Below, piece after piece: positions 26,355 to 36,080 of a stretch of 64,000 bases of DNA; the stretch's first letter is position 1; each line of letters opens with the position of its first letter. Source of the DNA: Rhodomicrobium sp. (GTDB taxonomy: Bacteria; Pseudomonadota; Alphaproteobacteria; Rhizobiales; HXMU1428-3); NCBI GenBank assembly GCA_021604665.1, contig BQJK01000001.1, positions 186,001-250,000 of the forward strand, given 5' to 3'. Made by a program: the position numbers and the translations under genes. Below the pieces are notes generated by a model that searched no databases, had not been told where the DNA came from, and was given only the letters and a program-made list of their open reading frames with translations.

Positions 26355-27326
26355 TTACTCAGCGCTTTGAGCGCTTAATCCAGGCTGCCTGGCTTCTATC
26401 TCAATAATGGGAGAATGCTCCTCTTCCAGCAATGGCCGCACATCAGTGAATGCCTCCGGATAGAGATAAAACGGTATCCGCGGATAGAGATGGTGGATCA
26501 GATGATAATTCTGATAGCAATAGGCCCATGTCACTATCTTGGAAAGCCAGCCTTTAAATAGAAACAGGTTAGTGTCACGGTAGCGGTCTGTTTCCTGATG
26601 CGGTTGATGGACCAGATAAGCAAAGAAATAGATGATCAACGCACTGGCGATATAATGTGGCAGCAGCCATAGCATTAAAACTTCACGCCAAAACCCCATC
26701 ACAGCAACCCAGAAAATAACAGCATAGATCGCCCAAAAAGCTGCGATAACATGCAGAGCTAACTTACGTTTGGCCGGGTCTTGCACCTGAAAAATCACTG
26801 TCTTGAAGAAGAAATGATTATAGTAAAACACAATCGTCGCACAGCGGAAAAACGCCAGCCAAGGGTTATCAACCTTCACCCAATGGTCCGGATCAAGCAC
26901 TTCATCATTAGTATCCCTATGGTGAGCAAGGTGAAGATGGCGGAAGGCTTTATATTCATGCATCAGCACAAGGCCGCAGAGATAGCCAATAAGATGGTTC
27001 AGCCACATTTTAGAGCCATCCCGCCCGGCAATATTGCCATGGCAAGCCTCATGCAGCGGTGTTTGCGCCGCGTAAAGCACTAGCGAATTGAGAATAAGCC
27101 CAACCCATAAAGGGATAATTCCAAGGGTACCAAGCGTGATAACAGTGATAAAACTCGCCGCCACTGCAAAGCCCATAACAACTGTCGGCCAAGCAACCAT
27201 GCCCTGATAAGGCCGAATAAGCTTATTCGCAGCGCAGTCAGTTTGCTGAGAAGTTGGTGCTATTTTGACAGACTCTTTATCATCAGCAAGCTTGTAATTT
27301 TCAAATCCAATAGACACGCAATACAA
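26355..27326 (-). CDS. membrane fatty acid desaturase superfamily enzyme
   Basis: A 323-residue integral membrane protein with four hydrophobic stretches and the three histidine boxes of di-iron desaturases: HEACH (92-96), HLHLAHH (130-136) and NYHLIHHLYP (273-282). The third box followed by PRIPFY resembles both acyl-lipid desaturases and the CrtR type of beta-carotene hydroxylase, so the substrate is uncertain; no carotenoid genes are present in the window. The first 40 residues are a polar extension. The BLUF gene follows on the same strand, close enough for shared transcription. Confidence 0.82.
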   Translation of the reverse strand: MYCVSIGFENYKLADDKESVKIAPTSQQTDCAANKLIRPYQGMVAWPTVVMGFAVAASFITVITLGTLGIIPLWVGLILNSLVLYAAQTPLHEACHGNIAGRDGSKMWLNHLIGYLCGLVLMHEYKAFRHLHLAHHRDTNDEVLDPDHWVKVDNPWLAFFRCATIVFYYNHFFFKTVIFQVQDPAKRKLALHVIAAFWAIYAVIFWVAVMGFWREVLMLWLLPHYIASALIIYFFAYLVHQPHQETDRYRDTNLFLFKGWLSKIVTWAYCYQNYHLIHHLYPRIPFYLYPEAFTDVRPLLEEEHSPIIEIEARQPGLSAQSAE

Positions 27327-27833
27327 CCCTCAATCTATACTCACCGCCCGCACACACACGCCATGTTCGGTTGAACACCATGAGAATGAGAGATCTGAAA
27401 GCCAGCCAGCGCTGATAAAAAACAAAGCACTGTCTAAAATTAAACTTGAAGAAAAGCCACAGTGCATCCACACCACAACTAGAAGAATAACCGGCTAATG
27501 CCTCCCGTAACGGGCCTATAAACATTGAGTAAACTCTACAAGACTTAGGCCAATATAATGTAAACAAAACCTGAGATAAAAAACAAGTAAACCCTATGGT
27601 TAACAAGTGTTTGCCATAAATCACACCCCTCGACCAAAGCAGAGCTGGAGAGGTCCGCAAGCAAGGTAGCAGCAACAAAAAAGGCGCGCCCAAGCACCCT
27701 ATTAGGCAGCAAGCTTTCAAGGCTTCTTATAAAAAGGGGATGTTTAGGGGCAAAAGGGGAGATACTGCCAAACGGTTGGCGAGATAAAAGTATAGCTCAG
27801 GCCTTATCAGAGACTTGATAAACCAGCCCCGGT
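27327..27833. other. intergenic region upstream of the desaturase
   Basis: About 500 bases without a convincing gene. A 139-codon minus-strand frame (27301-27720) overlaps the desaturase start, is rich in Cys, Trp and Leu and has no ribosome site, so it is not called. The region should hold the desaturase promoter. Confidence 0.5.
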
Positions 27834-29129
27834 TTAAGCACCAATCACATGAATAATATCATTAAATATTTTGGTAATGGGCGGGTAGGCCTGCACAATA
27901 GTAGCAAGCTCCATAGCATAGTCACGAAGCCGGCGTTTATCTTCAGGCTGCGGCGTGCCAGCTTTCATCAGGGCGAGCATTTCATCAAGCTTTTCAGTCA
28001 CTTTAGGGTCTGTCAGCTCTTGTCTGATGCGCTCAACATTCGGAATATGCTGGCTATAATCAGTAATAATCATCGCGCCATTCATCTGGTTAAACTGGCC
28101 AAGCTGCGCCCCAGGTGAGTGCTGTGCTGTCAGCGGCCCATTCATATGACCGTTCATACCGCCATATTCACCAGAAGGCGGCATATGGTGGCTAGTTTTT
28201 CTAACGTTCTCTGGTTTCATATTAGGCTCTCCGTGGTCAGCCTGCACCCTATGGTCTGGGGGGAATGGCGCTCCGAAAGCGCCTCTCTCAGGCGGGGAGG
28301 GGGTAAATCCTGGGCCTTCTGTCGCCCGACCGCGCGGCGTCGATATCTCAGAAGGTTCAGCCGGACCCGGCCCGTCACCCTTCAACCCAGCTAGAAAATC
28401 AGAGGTCTTCTCCAGCGGTACATCAAGCATTTTCTCATACCATGGCTTCTCGCCATTTTCATCAACCCGCTCAGCTGCCGGGCGATAATCAGTAGTAAAA
28501 ACTGCATCCTGCATAGTATGCCCGTTGCCAAGCTGCGCACCAGGTGAGTGGTTGGCAACCATGCTTCCGGGTGAGTTTGCAAGCACAGTATCGGCGTTCA
28601 CAGTTTCGGCCTCAAACTGCCCGACACTCAAATTCTGCACGGCCCCTTCAGCAAAGTTGGCGTAGAAGGTAGTGTCAATCTTGTCATTATTAATTTTGTC
28701 ATCAATGGCATCCTTCACCCCTTGTAAGAAGGATAAATCACCACTGCTAAAGACGGTAGTGCTGCCATCATTGCTGGTAATAACAAGATAAGATTTGCGG
28801 CGCTTTTTTAGGAAGAAAAACAGACCAATCAGGCCGCCAGCAAAAAGCAGCGTCGGCAGTGACGCAAGCACCATCCCGCCAATTTGATTGCTGTTGAAGC
28901 CACTAAACGCCATGAAGCCAAACATTGTAAACAGCGCTGAGAGGAAAGTGAGCACCCCAGGGAGGAGCAAAAACACCAGAAGCGGCCAAAGCGGAAAGCG
29001 GCTAAGGGAAATAGAGCTGATATTTGCAATGGCGATGCTGCGGTCAGAGGCCTCTAAAATCCGATGACGAACAGAGAGCTCCTTGCTGTTATCAAAGAGA
29101 AGCGTCAGCAGATGAAACAGATTAAACAT
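27834..29129 (-). CDS. DUF6232-like membrane protein with duplicated SPGAQLG modules
   Basis: A 431-residue protein. Residues 1-45 are a beta-rich soluble start, two membrane spans follow (about 47-75 and 86-107), then a basic stop and a small domain (113-150) that resembles the DUF6232 layout of membrane helices followed by a strand and helix (YLVITSNDGSTTVFSSGDL). After this come two copies of a module: HSPGAQLG at 194-201 and 337-344, each followed exactly 19 residues later by TDY. The linker is Pro/Gly rich and disordered. A helical C-terminus (362-430) ends the protein. Neither a catalytic motif nor a partner gene is evident. The DUF6232 link is a by-eye guess. Confidence 0.55.
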   Translation of the reverse strand: MFNLFHLLTLLFDNSKELSVRHRILEASDRSIAIANISSISLSRFPLWPLLVFLLLPGVLTFLSALFTMFGFMAFSGFNSNQIGGMVLASLPTLLFAGGLIGLFFFLKKRRKSYLVITSNDGSTTVFSSGDLSFLQGVKDAIDDKINNDKIDTTFYANFAEGAVQNLSVGQFEAETVNADTVLANSPGSMVANHSPGAQLGNGHTMQDAVFTTDYRPAAERVDENGEKPWYEKMLDVPLEKTSDFLAGLKGDGPGPAEPSEISTPRGRATEGPGFTPSPPERGAFGAPFPPDHRVQADHGEPNMKPENVRKTSHHMPPSGEYGGMNGHMNGPLTAQHSPGAQLGQFNQMNGAMIITDYSQHIPNVERIRQELTDPKVTEKLDEMLALMKAGTPQPEDKRRLRDYAMELATIVQAYPPITKIFNDIIHVIGA

Positions 29130-29345
29130 ATATAGCTCGCCCTCTCAAAAACTCTCATACCCTGCCCAGAATTTCTCTCGTTCTGATCTCTGGATATTTA
29201 TATTTATACCACTGCAATGCCTCTCCACTATAAGGCTGTGGATAAAAAATAAGCAAACCGAAACCAATAAGTTTGCCCAGTAAGTTCATCCAGATACTTA
29301 ACCGCCCTGAGAAATCATTTCAGCCGATTACGCCACTGATAAACC

Positions 29346-30224
29346 TTAGCTTTTGTTCAATACCCGGCCAGCAACAGCATCCAGTTTCGCCATCAAAGCA
29401 GGGTCGCGTATGTCCGGTGGGGTGATCAAGGCAACATCCAGCGCCCGATCAGAACCAATAGGACAGGGCGGGTGCTCTTTGGGGAAATCTTTGGCAAGTT
29501 GCAGCACCAGCGCTTTGGCTTTAGCCGCATTCTCATTCAGCACCCGAATGATTTCAGCCACATCAACATGGGCATGATCATCATGCCAGCAATCATAATC
29601 TGTGACCATTGCAATGGTGGCGTAACAAATCTCAGCTTCCCGGGCGAGTTTCGCCTCAGGCATATTGGTCATGCCAATTACCGAACAATCCCAGCTGCGG
29701 TAAAGGTTAGATTCAGCCCGTGTAGAAAATTGCGGCCCCTCCATAGCAAGATAAGTCCCACCCTTAGTATGTGAGATCTGCGCCGCATCAGCAGATTTAG
29801 CAATCATATCAGCAAGACCAGGGCTCACCGGATCTCCCATGGCAACATGAGCAACGCATCCGGTGCCAAAAAAGCTCTTCTCACGGGCGATGGTCCGATC
29901 AATAAACTGATCAACAATAACAAAATGCCCCGGCGGTAGCTCCTCTTTCAAAGACCCGCAAGCTGAAACCGAGATCAGGTCAGTAACGCCCGCCCGTTTC
30001 AAGCAATCAATATTAGCGCGGTAATTGATGCTGGTTGGAGAGAATTTATGCCCCCGCCCATGGCGCGGCATAAAACGCACAGGCAGCCCATCAATCTCAC
30101 CAAACAGGATCTCATCACTAGGTGTACCCCAAGGGCTTTCAATCCGCCGCCATTCCGCATTTTCAATTTCAGATAGATCGTAAAGACCACTGCCGCCAAC
30201 AATACCAAGCACTGAAGCCGTCAT
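29346..30224 (-). CDS. mtnP: S-methyl-5'-thioadenosine phosphorylase
   Basis: A 292-residue enzyme that cleaves methylthioadenosine, the by-product of polyamine and homoserine-lactone synthesis, with phosphate into adenine and methylthioribose-1-phosphate. The N-terminal GIVGGSGLYDL phosphate-site motif and the late MTNMPEAKLAREAEICYAT block are diagnostic. An in-frame ATG at 30281 would add 19 residues, but the ATG at 30224 has AGGA seven bases before it and places the motif where relatives have it. mtnA and a class II aldolase for the next steps are encoded at 37.7-39.6 kb, and apt, which recycles the adenine, at 35.2 kb. Confidence 0.92.
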   Translation of the reverse strand: MTASVLGIVGGSGLYDLSEIENAEWRRIESPWGTPSDEILFGEIDGLPVRFMPRHGRGHKFSPTSINYRANIDCLKRAGVTDLISVSACGSLKEELPPGHFVIVDQFIDRTIAREKSFFGTGCVAHVAMGDPVSPGLADMIAKSADAAQISHTKGGTYLAMEGPQFSTRAESNLYRSWDCSVIGMTNMPEAKLAREAEICYATIAMVTDYDCWHDDHAHVDVAEIIRVLNENAAKAKALVLQLAKDFPKEHPPCPIGSDRALDVALITPPDIRDPALMAKLDAVAGRVLNKS

Positions 30225-30394
30225 AGTAAAATCCTGTTCGTTATGTTCATCAGCAAAACCCTCATAATCAGGTCCAGACAAGACATGTCAATTCACAAAC
30301 TATCATTACCTTATCTCACTGACGTGAGAGTGAATAGAAACCCAAAAGGATGAAAGCCCCAAACTCACAGTAAAGTTCCAAACTCACCCCACAA

Positions 30395-30424
30395 AAAAAG
30401 GCCCCTGAATATAAGGGCCTTTTT
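30395..30424 (-). terminator. terminator after the cytochrome bc1 operon
   Basis: A perfect 10-bp stem (30395-30404 with 30415-30424, AAAAAGGCCC/GGGCCTTTTT) with a 10-base loop lies 28 bases beyond the petC stop. The A/T flanks let it work in both directions. Confidence 0.85.
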
Positions 30425-30452
30425 CTATGTATCTACATGGCAGCGAAAAAGC

Positions 30453-31331
30453 TTAATGCTTCACACGCGCCCAAACACTGAGTTTTGCCAGGTATAGCAA
30501 TAACGCCAGAATGGCAAGGTAGATCATAACCCGTTTGCCAAGGTCTTTACGCGCATTCAAATGCGGCTCAGATGCCCAGGCAAGAAAAGCAGTTATGTCT
30601 TTTGCATGCTGTTCCAGAGTAGGCTTCGTGCCATCCTCATAGTCAACCATTTCACTGGAAAGCGGTGCAGCCATAGCAATCTGATGGCCTGGGAACACCT
30701 CATTATAGTGCATGCCATCACCCATAGTCATATCGCTAGGGGCATCTTTATAGCCAGTGAGTAGAGCATAGAGATAATCTGAACCCTTCTCTTCATAGGC
30801 CGTTGCCATATCATACAACCAGTAATAAGGCTCGGTATACCATGGGACATGACGATGATATGTCCGGGCTTTGGCAATCACTGACAGGTCAGGCGGCAAA
30901 GCACCATTATTCGCAGAGCGGGCCATCTGATCGTTAGAGAAGGGGCTCTGGAAACGGTCTGATAATTTACCAGGCCGCTCTTTAGGGTCACCGCTATCAT
31001 CAAAACCATCAGAAACAGTGGCTTCTTTAGCAATAGCTAGCGCTTCCTCTTTCGAAAATTCCGGCCCGCCTTTTTGAACAAGGTTACGGTATGAAAGCAG
31101 TTTCAGCCCATGGCAAGAGGAGCAAACCTCTTTATAAATACCAAAGCCGCGTTGTAGCTGCGCTTTGTTATATTTGCCAAAAAAGCCGTTATAGCTCCAG
31201 TCTTGCCGTTCAATATGCGGTCCTTCACCACCAGCAGCCAAAGCAGCTGAACCGGTGAAAACTGCGACAGCTCCCGCTAGCGTAAAGCTCAGCGTGGCAG
31301 CTCTTAGGATAGTTAAACAATCCGTTTTCAT
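30453..31331 (-). CDS. petC: cytochrome c1 of the bc1 complex
   Basis: A 292-residue protein, the haem-c subunit of ubiquinol-cytochrome c reductase. It has a signal peptide (cleavage likely after AALAA, near residue 33), a CSSCH haem-binding motif (about 71-75), an internal Met-containing axial region, and a C-terminal membrane anchor (about 268-286). It passes electrons from the Rieske centre to a soluble cytochrome c in the periplasm. It is the last gene of petA-petB-petC, starting 11 bases after cytochrome b. In some Bradyrhizobium-like genomes petB and petC are fused; here they are separate. Confidence 0.96.
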   Translation of the reverse strand: MKTDCLTILRAATLSFTLAGAVAVFTGSAALAAGGEGPHIERQDWSYNGFFGKYNKAQLQRGFGIYKEVCSSCHGLKLLSYRNLVQKGGPEFSKEEALAIAKEATVSDGFDDSGDPKERPGKLSDRFQSPFSNDQMARSANNGALPPDLSVIAKARTYHRHVPWYTEPYYWLYDMATAYEEKGSDYLYALLTGYKDAPSDMTMGDGMHYNEVFPGHQIAMAAPLSSEMVDYEDGTKPTLEQHAKDITAFLAWASEPHLNARKDLGKRVMIYLAILALLLYLAKLSVWARVKH

Positions 31332-31342
31332 GAAAGTCTCCC

Positions 31343-32590
31343 TTACTGAGCTGTCTCGGATGTGGCTTCTTTACCAAGCACACTGTCCGCAATACTGTCA
31401 GGCACTTCCTTCGGTGTTTCATAAAGACCGACGACAGGCATAACAACAAGGAAATGGATAAAGTAATAAGCCGTGAAAATCCGACTGGCGAGCAGGTAAT
31501 AGCCCTCAGGTGCTTTCGCTCCAAGATAACCAAGTGCCAGGCAGGTGATAACAAACAGCCAGAAGAACGGTTTGTATAGCGGCCGATAACGCACAGATCT
31601 AATACGCGATGTATCAAGCCAGGGAATAACAAACAACACACAGATCGCAAGGATCATTGCAATCACGCCAAAAAGCTTATCGGGAATGGCCCGAAGGATG
31701 GCGTAAAACGGCAGGAAGTACCATTCAGGCACAATATGCTGTGGTGTTTGCAAGGGGTTTGCTTCAATGAAGTTGTCAGAATGGCCAAGATAGTTCGGCG
31801 CATAAAACACAAACCAGGCAAACAGCAACGCAAACATAATCACGGCAAAACCGTCTTTGATTATATAGAACGGGAAGAAGCTGACAGTGTCTTTCTCTGT
31901 TTTCACTTCAACGCCAGTTGGGTTGTTAGAGCCCACCACATGCAACGCCCAGATATGAAGACCAACAAGCGCCGCAATCACAAATGGGAACAGATAGTGA
32001 AGGCTAAACAGCCGGTTCAATGTTGGGTCACCAACAGAATAACCGCCCCAAATCCATTGAGTGATGCTTTCACCAACAAATGGAATAGCTGTAAACAGGT
32101 TGGTAATCACAGTCACCGCCCAGAAGCTCATTTGCCCCCAAGGCAGGGAGTAACCCATAAACGCCGTAATGATCATCACAAGAATAATCATCACACCCAG
32201 GATCCACAAAATCTCACGCGGAGATTTGTAAGAGCCATAATAAAGGCCGCGGAACATATGGATATATGCTGCAAGGAAGAACATGGAGGCGCCAACCGCA
32301 TGGGTATAGCGAATGAGGTCGCCCCAGTTCACATCACGCATAATATGCTCAACACTCTGGAAAGCATGGTCACCATGGGCGACAAAATGCATCGCCAGAA
32401 TAATGCCGGTGATCAGCTGAACCATCAGGCAGAACGTCAATATGCCGCCAAATGTCCAGAAATAGTTGAGATTGCGCGGAGTAGGGAAGTCAATAAATTG
32501 CCCGTGCATCATCCGCAAGACGGGCAGCCGTTCATCCAGCCAACGCGTAAAGCCGTTGGAAGGTACATAACTTGAGCTATGATCAGACAT
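31343..32590 (-). CDS. petB: cytochrome b of the bc1 complex
   Basis: A 415-residue integral membrane protein with eight predicted helices, binding haems bL and bH through His pairs in helices B and D, and carrying the quinol-oxidation-site PEWYF motif ([19 protein letters not shown]). It forms the Q-cycle core of the cytochrome bc1 complex in the inner membrane. The gene lies between the Rieske gene (gap of 11 bases) and cytochrome c1 (gap of 11 bases). The length is normal for alphaproteobacteria. Confidence 0.97.
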   Translation of the reverse strand: MSDHSSSYVPSNGFTRWLDERLPVLRMMHGQFIDFPTPRNLNYFWTFGGILTFCLMVQLITGIILAMHFVAHGDHAFQSVEHIMRDVNWGDLIRYTHAVGASMFFLAAYIHMFRGLYYGSYKSPREILWILGVMIILVMIITAFMGYSLPWGQMSFWAVTVITNLFTAIPFVGESITQWIWGGYSVGDPTLNRLFSLHYLFPFVIAALVGLHIWALHVVGSNNPTGVEVKTEKDTVSFFPFYIIKDGFAVIMFALLFAWFVFYAPNYLGHSDNFIEANPLQTPQHIVPEWYFLPFYAILRAIPDKLFGVIAMILAICVLFVIPWLDTSRIRSVRYRPLYKPFFWLFVITCLALGYLGAKAPEGYYLLASRIFTAYYFIHFLVVMPVVGLYETPKEVPDSIADSVLGKEATSETAQ

Positions 32591-32601
32591 GCCTAGAGCT
32601 C

Positions 32602-33132
32602 CTAACCAATTTTAATTTTTGAATCTGTAACGAATGCATAGGGGGGAACCTCGAGATTGCGAGGTGCCGGTCCTTTGCGAATACGACCAGATGTATCATA
32701 GTGAGAGCCATGGCAGGGGCAGAACCAGCCACCAAAATCCCCGTGAAGATCACCAGCAGCCTGACCGCGTGGAATACAGCCAAGATGGGTGCAAATGCCA
32801 ATAAGAACCAGCCATTCAGGTTTTTCAACCCGGGCTGAATCTGACTGCGGATCAGGAAGGTCGTTTACATCAACTTCCTCAGCCGCTGCAATTTCCTGTG
32901 CGGTTCTTTTGCGAATAAACACAGGCTTACCGCGCCACATGATCGTAATCGCCTGCCCATCTTTAATCGGGGCAAGATCAACCTCTACGCTCGCCAGTGC
33001 TTTGGCTGAGGCGTCGGGGTTCATCTGATCGATCAGGGGCCAAAGCGCCGCTGCGCCGCCCACTGCCGCAAAAGAACCGGCTGCAACCATTAAAAAGTCG
33101 CGCCGTCCAACATCATTCTGGTCTGAAGACAA
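32602..33132 (-). CDS. petA: Rieske iron-sulfur subunit of the bc1 complex
   Basis: A 176-residue protein with a Tat-type N-terminus ([20 protein letters not shown]) that also serves as membrane anchor. The [2Fe-2S] ligands lie in CTHLGC and CPCHGSHYD. The head domain swings between cytochrome b and cytochrome c1 to transfer electrons. It heads the petABC operon. The operon promoter should be in the 544 bases upstream, where no regulatory motif was clear. Confidence 0.96.
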   Translation of the reverse strand: MSSDQNDVGRRDFLMVAAGSFAAVGGAAALWPLIDQMNPDASAKALASVEVDLAPIKDGQAITIMWRGKPVFIRKRTAQEIAAAEEVDVNDLPDPQSDSARVEKPEWLVLIGICTHLGCIPRGQAAGDLHGDFGGWFCPCHGSHYDTSGRIRKGPAPRNLEVPPYAFVTDSKIKIG

Positions 33133-33676
33133 ATTCGCCTCCCTTTTGTTCCGACCTCACCAAAAGCAGTGAGGTAACATTAACGCAGGGGCAAGACTTA
33201 TGGTAAAGTTGCGCCGCCCTGCCCGCGGATAGCAAACAACGCCCCCCAAAAGCAAATGCCAGTTAAACTGCAATTTCACAGTGTAATTGCAAATGCAAAG
33301 GACGCTGGATAATGAATAAAGCTGATGAAGCCAATCAGCTCGGCACCTACCCGATAAAGCCTTAACCCACCCAAATGGAGAGCCATGCTCAAACAGCAGA
33401 ACCTGGCAAAAACCACAGAAGAGGGTGCCTGGGGCCGCCATTCTTATCGGAAGAAGGCAATATGGTCTAATTGTGCTTCTTACTGCCACTCTTTTTAGCA
33501 AATCACAAGGACAATACGCACGTCAAAAAGCCGCATCAACGCATCTTTCCCTTATTTTTGTCGCATTCCCGGGGGACAGCCTGTATAGCTTGGCCTAATC
33601 CGCCCGATCGGGCAGGTTAAATATGATTCCAGCAACATATACAAACCAAATCCATGACGATAAAGGAGACCCATAA
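33133..33676. other. divergent intergenic region between petA and trmL
   Basis: About 540 bases that must hold the promoters for petABC (minus) and trmL-hemF (plus). A 114-codon minus-strand frame (33157-33501) lacks a ribosome site and a natural composition, so it is not called. No RNA gene was recognised. Confidence 0.5.
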
Positions 33677-34138
33677 ATGCGGCTCGCCCTCTATCAGCCA
33701 GACATCCCCCAAAACACCGGGACAATAATGCGCCTCTGCGCCTGTCTCTCCTTGCCGCTGGATATTATCGGCCCGGCAGGTTTTGACATGAGCGATAGAA
33801 ACCTGAAACGCGCCGGCATGGATTATCTTGAACATGTTGACCTAACCAGGCACATTTCATTCACCACTTTCCTTGACTCAGATCAACGCCGTAGCGGTCG
33901 GCTCATTCTAACTACAACAAAAACAGACCAGTGCTACACAGACTTTAAATTCAAGCCTTCAGATATTCTCATGATGGGCCGTGAATCAGCCGGTGTGCCT
34001 GAAACTGTCGCCGCCACAGCAGATGCCGCCATAACCATTCCCATGGCAGCCGCTGTACGCTCGTTAAACATTGCCGTTGCAGGCTCTATGATCATCGGAG
34101 AAGCGCTGCGCCAGACGAAAGGATTTCCAACATTATGA
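33677..34138 (+). CDS. trmL: tRNA (cytidine(34)-2'-O)-methyltransferase
   Basis: A 153-residue SPOUT-class methyltransferase that modifies the wobble base of certain leucine tRNAs using S-adenosylmethionine. The N-terminal [19 protein letters not shown] block and the C-terminal knot ([13 protein letters not shown], then [20 protein letters not shown]) are typical. AAGGAG lies 9 bases before the ATG. Its end overlaps the hemF start by 4 bases (ATGA), so the two are translationally coupled. Confidence 0.93.
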   Translation: MRLALYQPDIPQNTGTIMRLCACLSLPLDIIGPAGFDMSDRNLKRAGMDYLEHVDLTRHISFTTFLDSDQRRSGRLILTTTKTDQCYTDFKFKPSDILMMGRESAGVPETVAATADAAITIPMAAAVRSLNIAVAGSMIIGEALRQTKGFPTL

Positions 34139-35103
34139 CTTATCCCGCCGTAGATAAAACGACGTTGCATGAAAAGGCTCCTCATGCATCAGAAGTAGAG
34201 ATTGCCGCACTGAAAGAGCATGCGCGCAACTGGTTTGAGGCACTGCGCAATGAGATATGCAGTTGTTTCGAAGATCTGGAACTTGAATTTGGTGAAGAGG
34301 TTCAGGCAGGGATGGAAGACTTGCCCAATCTCATCAAAGAAATGCCCGCCGGGCGATTTGAGCAAACCCCCTGGCACCGTGAGAACCAGGATGGGTCAGA
34401 TGGCGGCGGCGGTGTTATGTCAATGATGAGCGGGCGGGTATTTGAAAAAGTCGGCGTGCATTGCTCCACAGTGCATGGTGAGTTCTCACCCGAATTTCGC
34501 GCCCAAATACCCGGCGCGAATGAAAACCCGGCCTTCTGGGCCTCAGGCATCTCTCTCATAGCCCACCCGCAAAACCCCAATGTGCCAGCGGTTCATATGA
34601 ACACCCGTTTTGTCGTCACCACCACAAGCTGGTTTGGCGGCGGCGCAGACCTGACACCGGTATTAAAAAAACGCCGCACCCAGGAAGACCCGGATTCAGT
34701 TAGCTTTCACAAGGCAATGGAGCGCGCCTGCGCCCCCCATGATGTGGCTGATTATGACGCTCTTAAAAAATGGTGTGATGAGTATTTCTATCTTCCTCAC
34801 AGAGATGAGCCGCGCGGCATTGGTGGCATATTCTATGATTATCTGAACTCCGGAAATTTTGAGGACGACTTTGCCTTCACTCAGGATGTCGGCAAAGCGT
34901 TTAAAGACATTTACCGTGAGCTCGTCCGCCGTAATATGTCAACCAACTGGACAGATGAACAAAGAGAAGAGCAACTCATCCGCCGCGGCCGTTATGTGGA
35001 ATATAATCTTCTCTATGATAGAGGCACCATCTTCGGTCTGAAAACCGGCGGCAATGTAAATTCTATCCTGTCTTCCATGCCGCCCGTGGTGAAATGGCCC
35101 TAA
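34135..35103 (+). CDS. hemF: oxygen-dependent coproporphyrinogen III oxidase
   Basis: A 322-residue enzyme of haem synthesis, which uses O2 to convert coproporphyrinogen III to protoporphyrinogen IX in the cytoplasm. Conserved blocks are visible: [40 protein letters not shown], and [16 protein letters not shown], followed by [18 protein letters not shown] near the end. Use of the O2-dependent enzyme fits an aerobic lifestyle. It is coupled to trmL by a 4-base overlap; apt follows 114 bases later. Confidence 0.95.
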   Translation: MTYPAVDKTTLHEKAPHASEVEIAALKEHARNWFEALRNEICSCFEDLELEFGEEVQAGMEDLPNLIKEMPAGRFEQTPWHRENQDGSDGGGGVMSMMSGRVFEKVGVHCSTVHGEFSPEFRAQIPGANENPAFWASGISLIAHPQNPNVPAVHMNTRFVVTTTSWFGGGADLTPVLKKRRTQEDPDSVSFHKAMERACAPHDVADYDALKKWCDEYFYLPHRDEPRGIGGIFYDYLNSGNFEDDFAFTQDVGKAFKDIYRELVRRNMSTNWTDEQREEQLIRRGRYVEYNLLYDRGTIFGLKTGGNVNSILSSMPPVVKWP

Positions 35104-35217
35104 AGCCTTTTCAGCTTTATGAATGTAAAGATTTAAGAAGCCCCTAGGCATCACTTGCTCATCATCTTATAAAGGCAGAATAGCCAGATGCAGCGGTTGA
35201 AGAGACGGGGACCTGAA

Positions 35218-35754
35218 ATGCAAAACGAAGAGCTGAAACAACTTGTCCGCACCATACCGGATTATCCTAAACCCGGTATCATGTTCCGGGATGTCACCAG
35301 CCTGATCAGCCATGGCCGGGGCTTCCGGGCTGTTATTGCGAATATGGCAGAGCCATACTTGGAAAAAGGGATTGAAGCGGTCGTGGGCATAGAAGCACGC
35401 GGCTTTATTCTCGGCGGTGCCATTGCAGATAAATTGGGCGTTGGCTTTGTGCCGGTGCGCAAAAAAGGCAAGCTGCCCCATGACACCATCTCAGAGACAT
35501 ATGTGCTTGAATACGGCACTGACGAGCTGGAAATTCACAAAGACGCCATCAACCATGGTGAGCGGGTGCTCATCATTGATGACCTGATCGCCACTGGCGG
35601 CACAGCAGAAGCGGCGGCCAAACTCGTTCGCGCCCTCGGCGGCCACATCGTCGGCGCCGCCTTCATCGTCGACCTTCCAGCCCTCGGCGGCTGCAAAAAA
35701 ATCGAAGCCGACAACATCCCCTGCCACTGCCTGATGGAATTTGAGGGGGATTGA
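35218..35754 (+). CDS. apt: adenine phosphoribosyltransferase
   Basis: A 178-residue enzyme that joins adenine and PRPP to AMP. The N-terminal RTIPDYPKPGIMFRDVTSLI and the PRPP-binding motif VLIIDDLIATGGTAEAA are intact. An in-frame ATG at 35188 would add ten residues absent from relatives; the ATG at 35218 gives the normal family start. It recovers adenine released by the MTA phosphorylase encoded at 29.3 kb. The TA/HEPN island begins immediately downstream. Confidence 0.94.
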   Translation: MQNEELKQLVRTIPDYPKPGIMFRDVTSLISHGRGFRAVIANMAEPYLEKGIEAVVGIEARGFILGGAIADKLGVGFVPVRKKGKLPHDTISETYVLEYGTDELEIHKDAINHGERVLIIDDLIATGGTAEAAAKLVRALGGHIVGAAFIVDLPALGGCKKIEADNIPCHCLMEFEGD

Positions 35755-35793
35755 GGAAAATGAAACCCTAAATGTACGCCTCACCCTATTTCT

Positions 35794-35820
35794 TGATCTA
35801 TCATGATCTATCATGATAAA
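35794..35820. promoter_or_regulatory. tandem operator of the toxin-antitoxin operon
   Basis: The 10-bp palindrome TGATCTATCA occurs twice head to tail (35794-35803 and 35804-35813), and a third partial copy (TGATAAAG) follows at once. Each unit is an inverted repeat TGAT-CT-ATCA. A spacing of exactly ten bases puts the units on one face of the helix, as seen for ribbon-helix-helix repressors. It lies 33 bases before the antitoxin start, so autoregulation by the antitoxin is the obvious reading. Confidence 0.6.
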
Positions 35821-35852
35821 GTCAATGCAGGTAAATCAATGGGAACCCCGGC

Positions 35853-36080
35853 ATGACAATAGTGAGAGAAAAATTTGCAACACAGGTAAGGTCTACCCTG
35901 CTGGATGAATTGCGCTCGTTAGCTAAAGAAGAGGGGCGGCAACTCCAGGCTCTGGTGGAAGAGGCCATCGGCGACCTTCTTGAAAAACACAACGCTGAAA
36001 AGCCCCGCAACCATGTGATGGAAGCTTACATGAGTAGTCATGAAACTTATGGAGAGCTTTATAAGAAATTGGCTGAGTGA
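35853..36080 (+). CDS. ribbon-helix-helix antitoxin of a Doc system
   Basis: A 75-residue protein. An N-terminal ribbon-helix-helix DNA-binding fold is suggested by the strand KFATQVRSTL followed by two helices (LLDELRSLAKEEG and QLQALVEEAIGDLLEKH). The C-terminal 30 residues, ending in ETYGELYKKLAE, probably wrap around the toxin. Its stop overlaps the toxin start (TGATG). A repeated palindromic operator lies just upstream. The role as antitoxin and repressor is inferred from fold and position. Confidence 0.75.
   Translation: MTIVREKFATQVRSTLLDELRSLAKEEGRQLQALVEEAIGDLLEKHNAEKPRNHVMEAYMSSHETYGELYKKLAE

Noticed and set aside
27301-27720. 139-codon minus-strand frame before the desaturase
   Set aside because: It overlaps the desaturase start, has no ribosome site and an unnatural Cys/Trp/Leu-rich composition.
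31736-32575. 279-codon plus-strand frame
   Set aside because: It is antisense to cytochrome b and has His/Asn/Lys-rich composition typical of a shadow of a membrane protein gene.
33157-33501. 114-codon minus-strand frame upstream of petA
   Set aside because: No ribosome site, no motif, and it occupies the likely pet promoter region.
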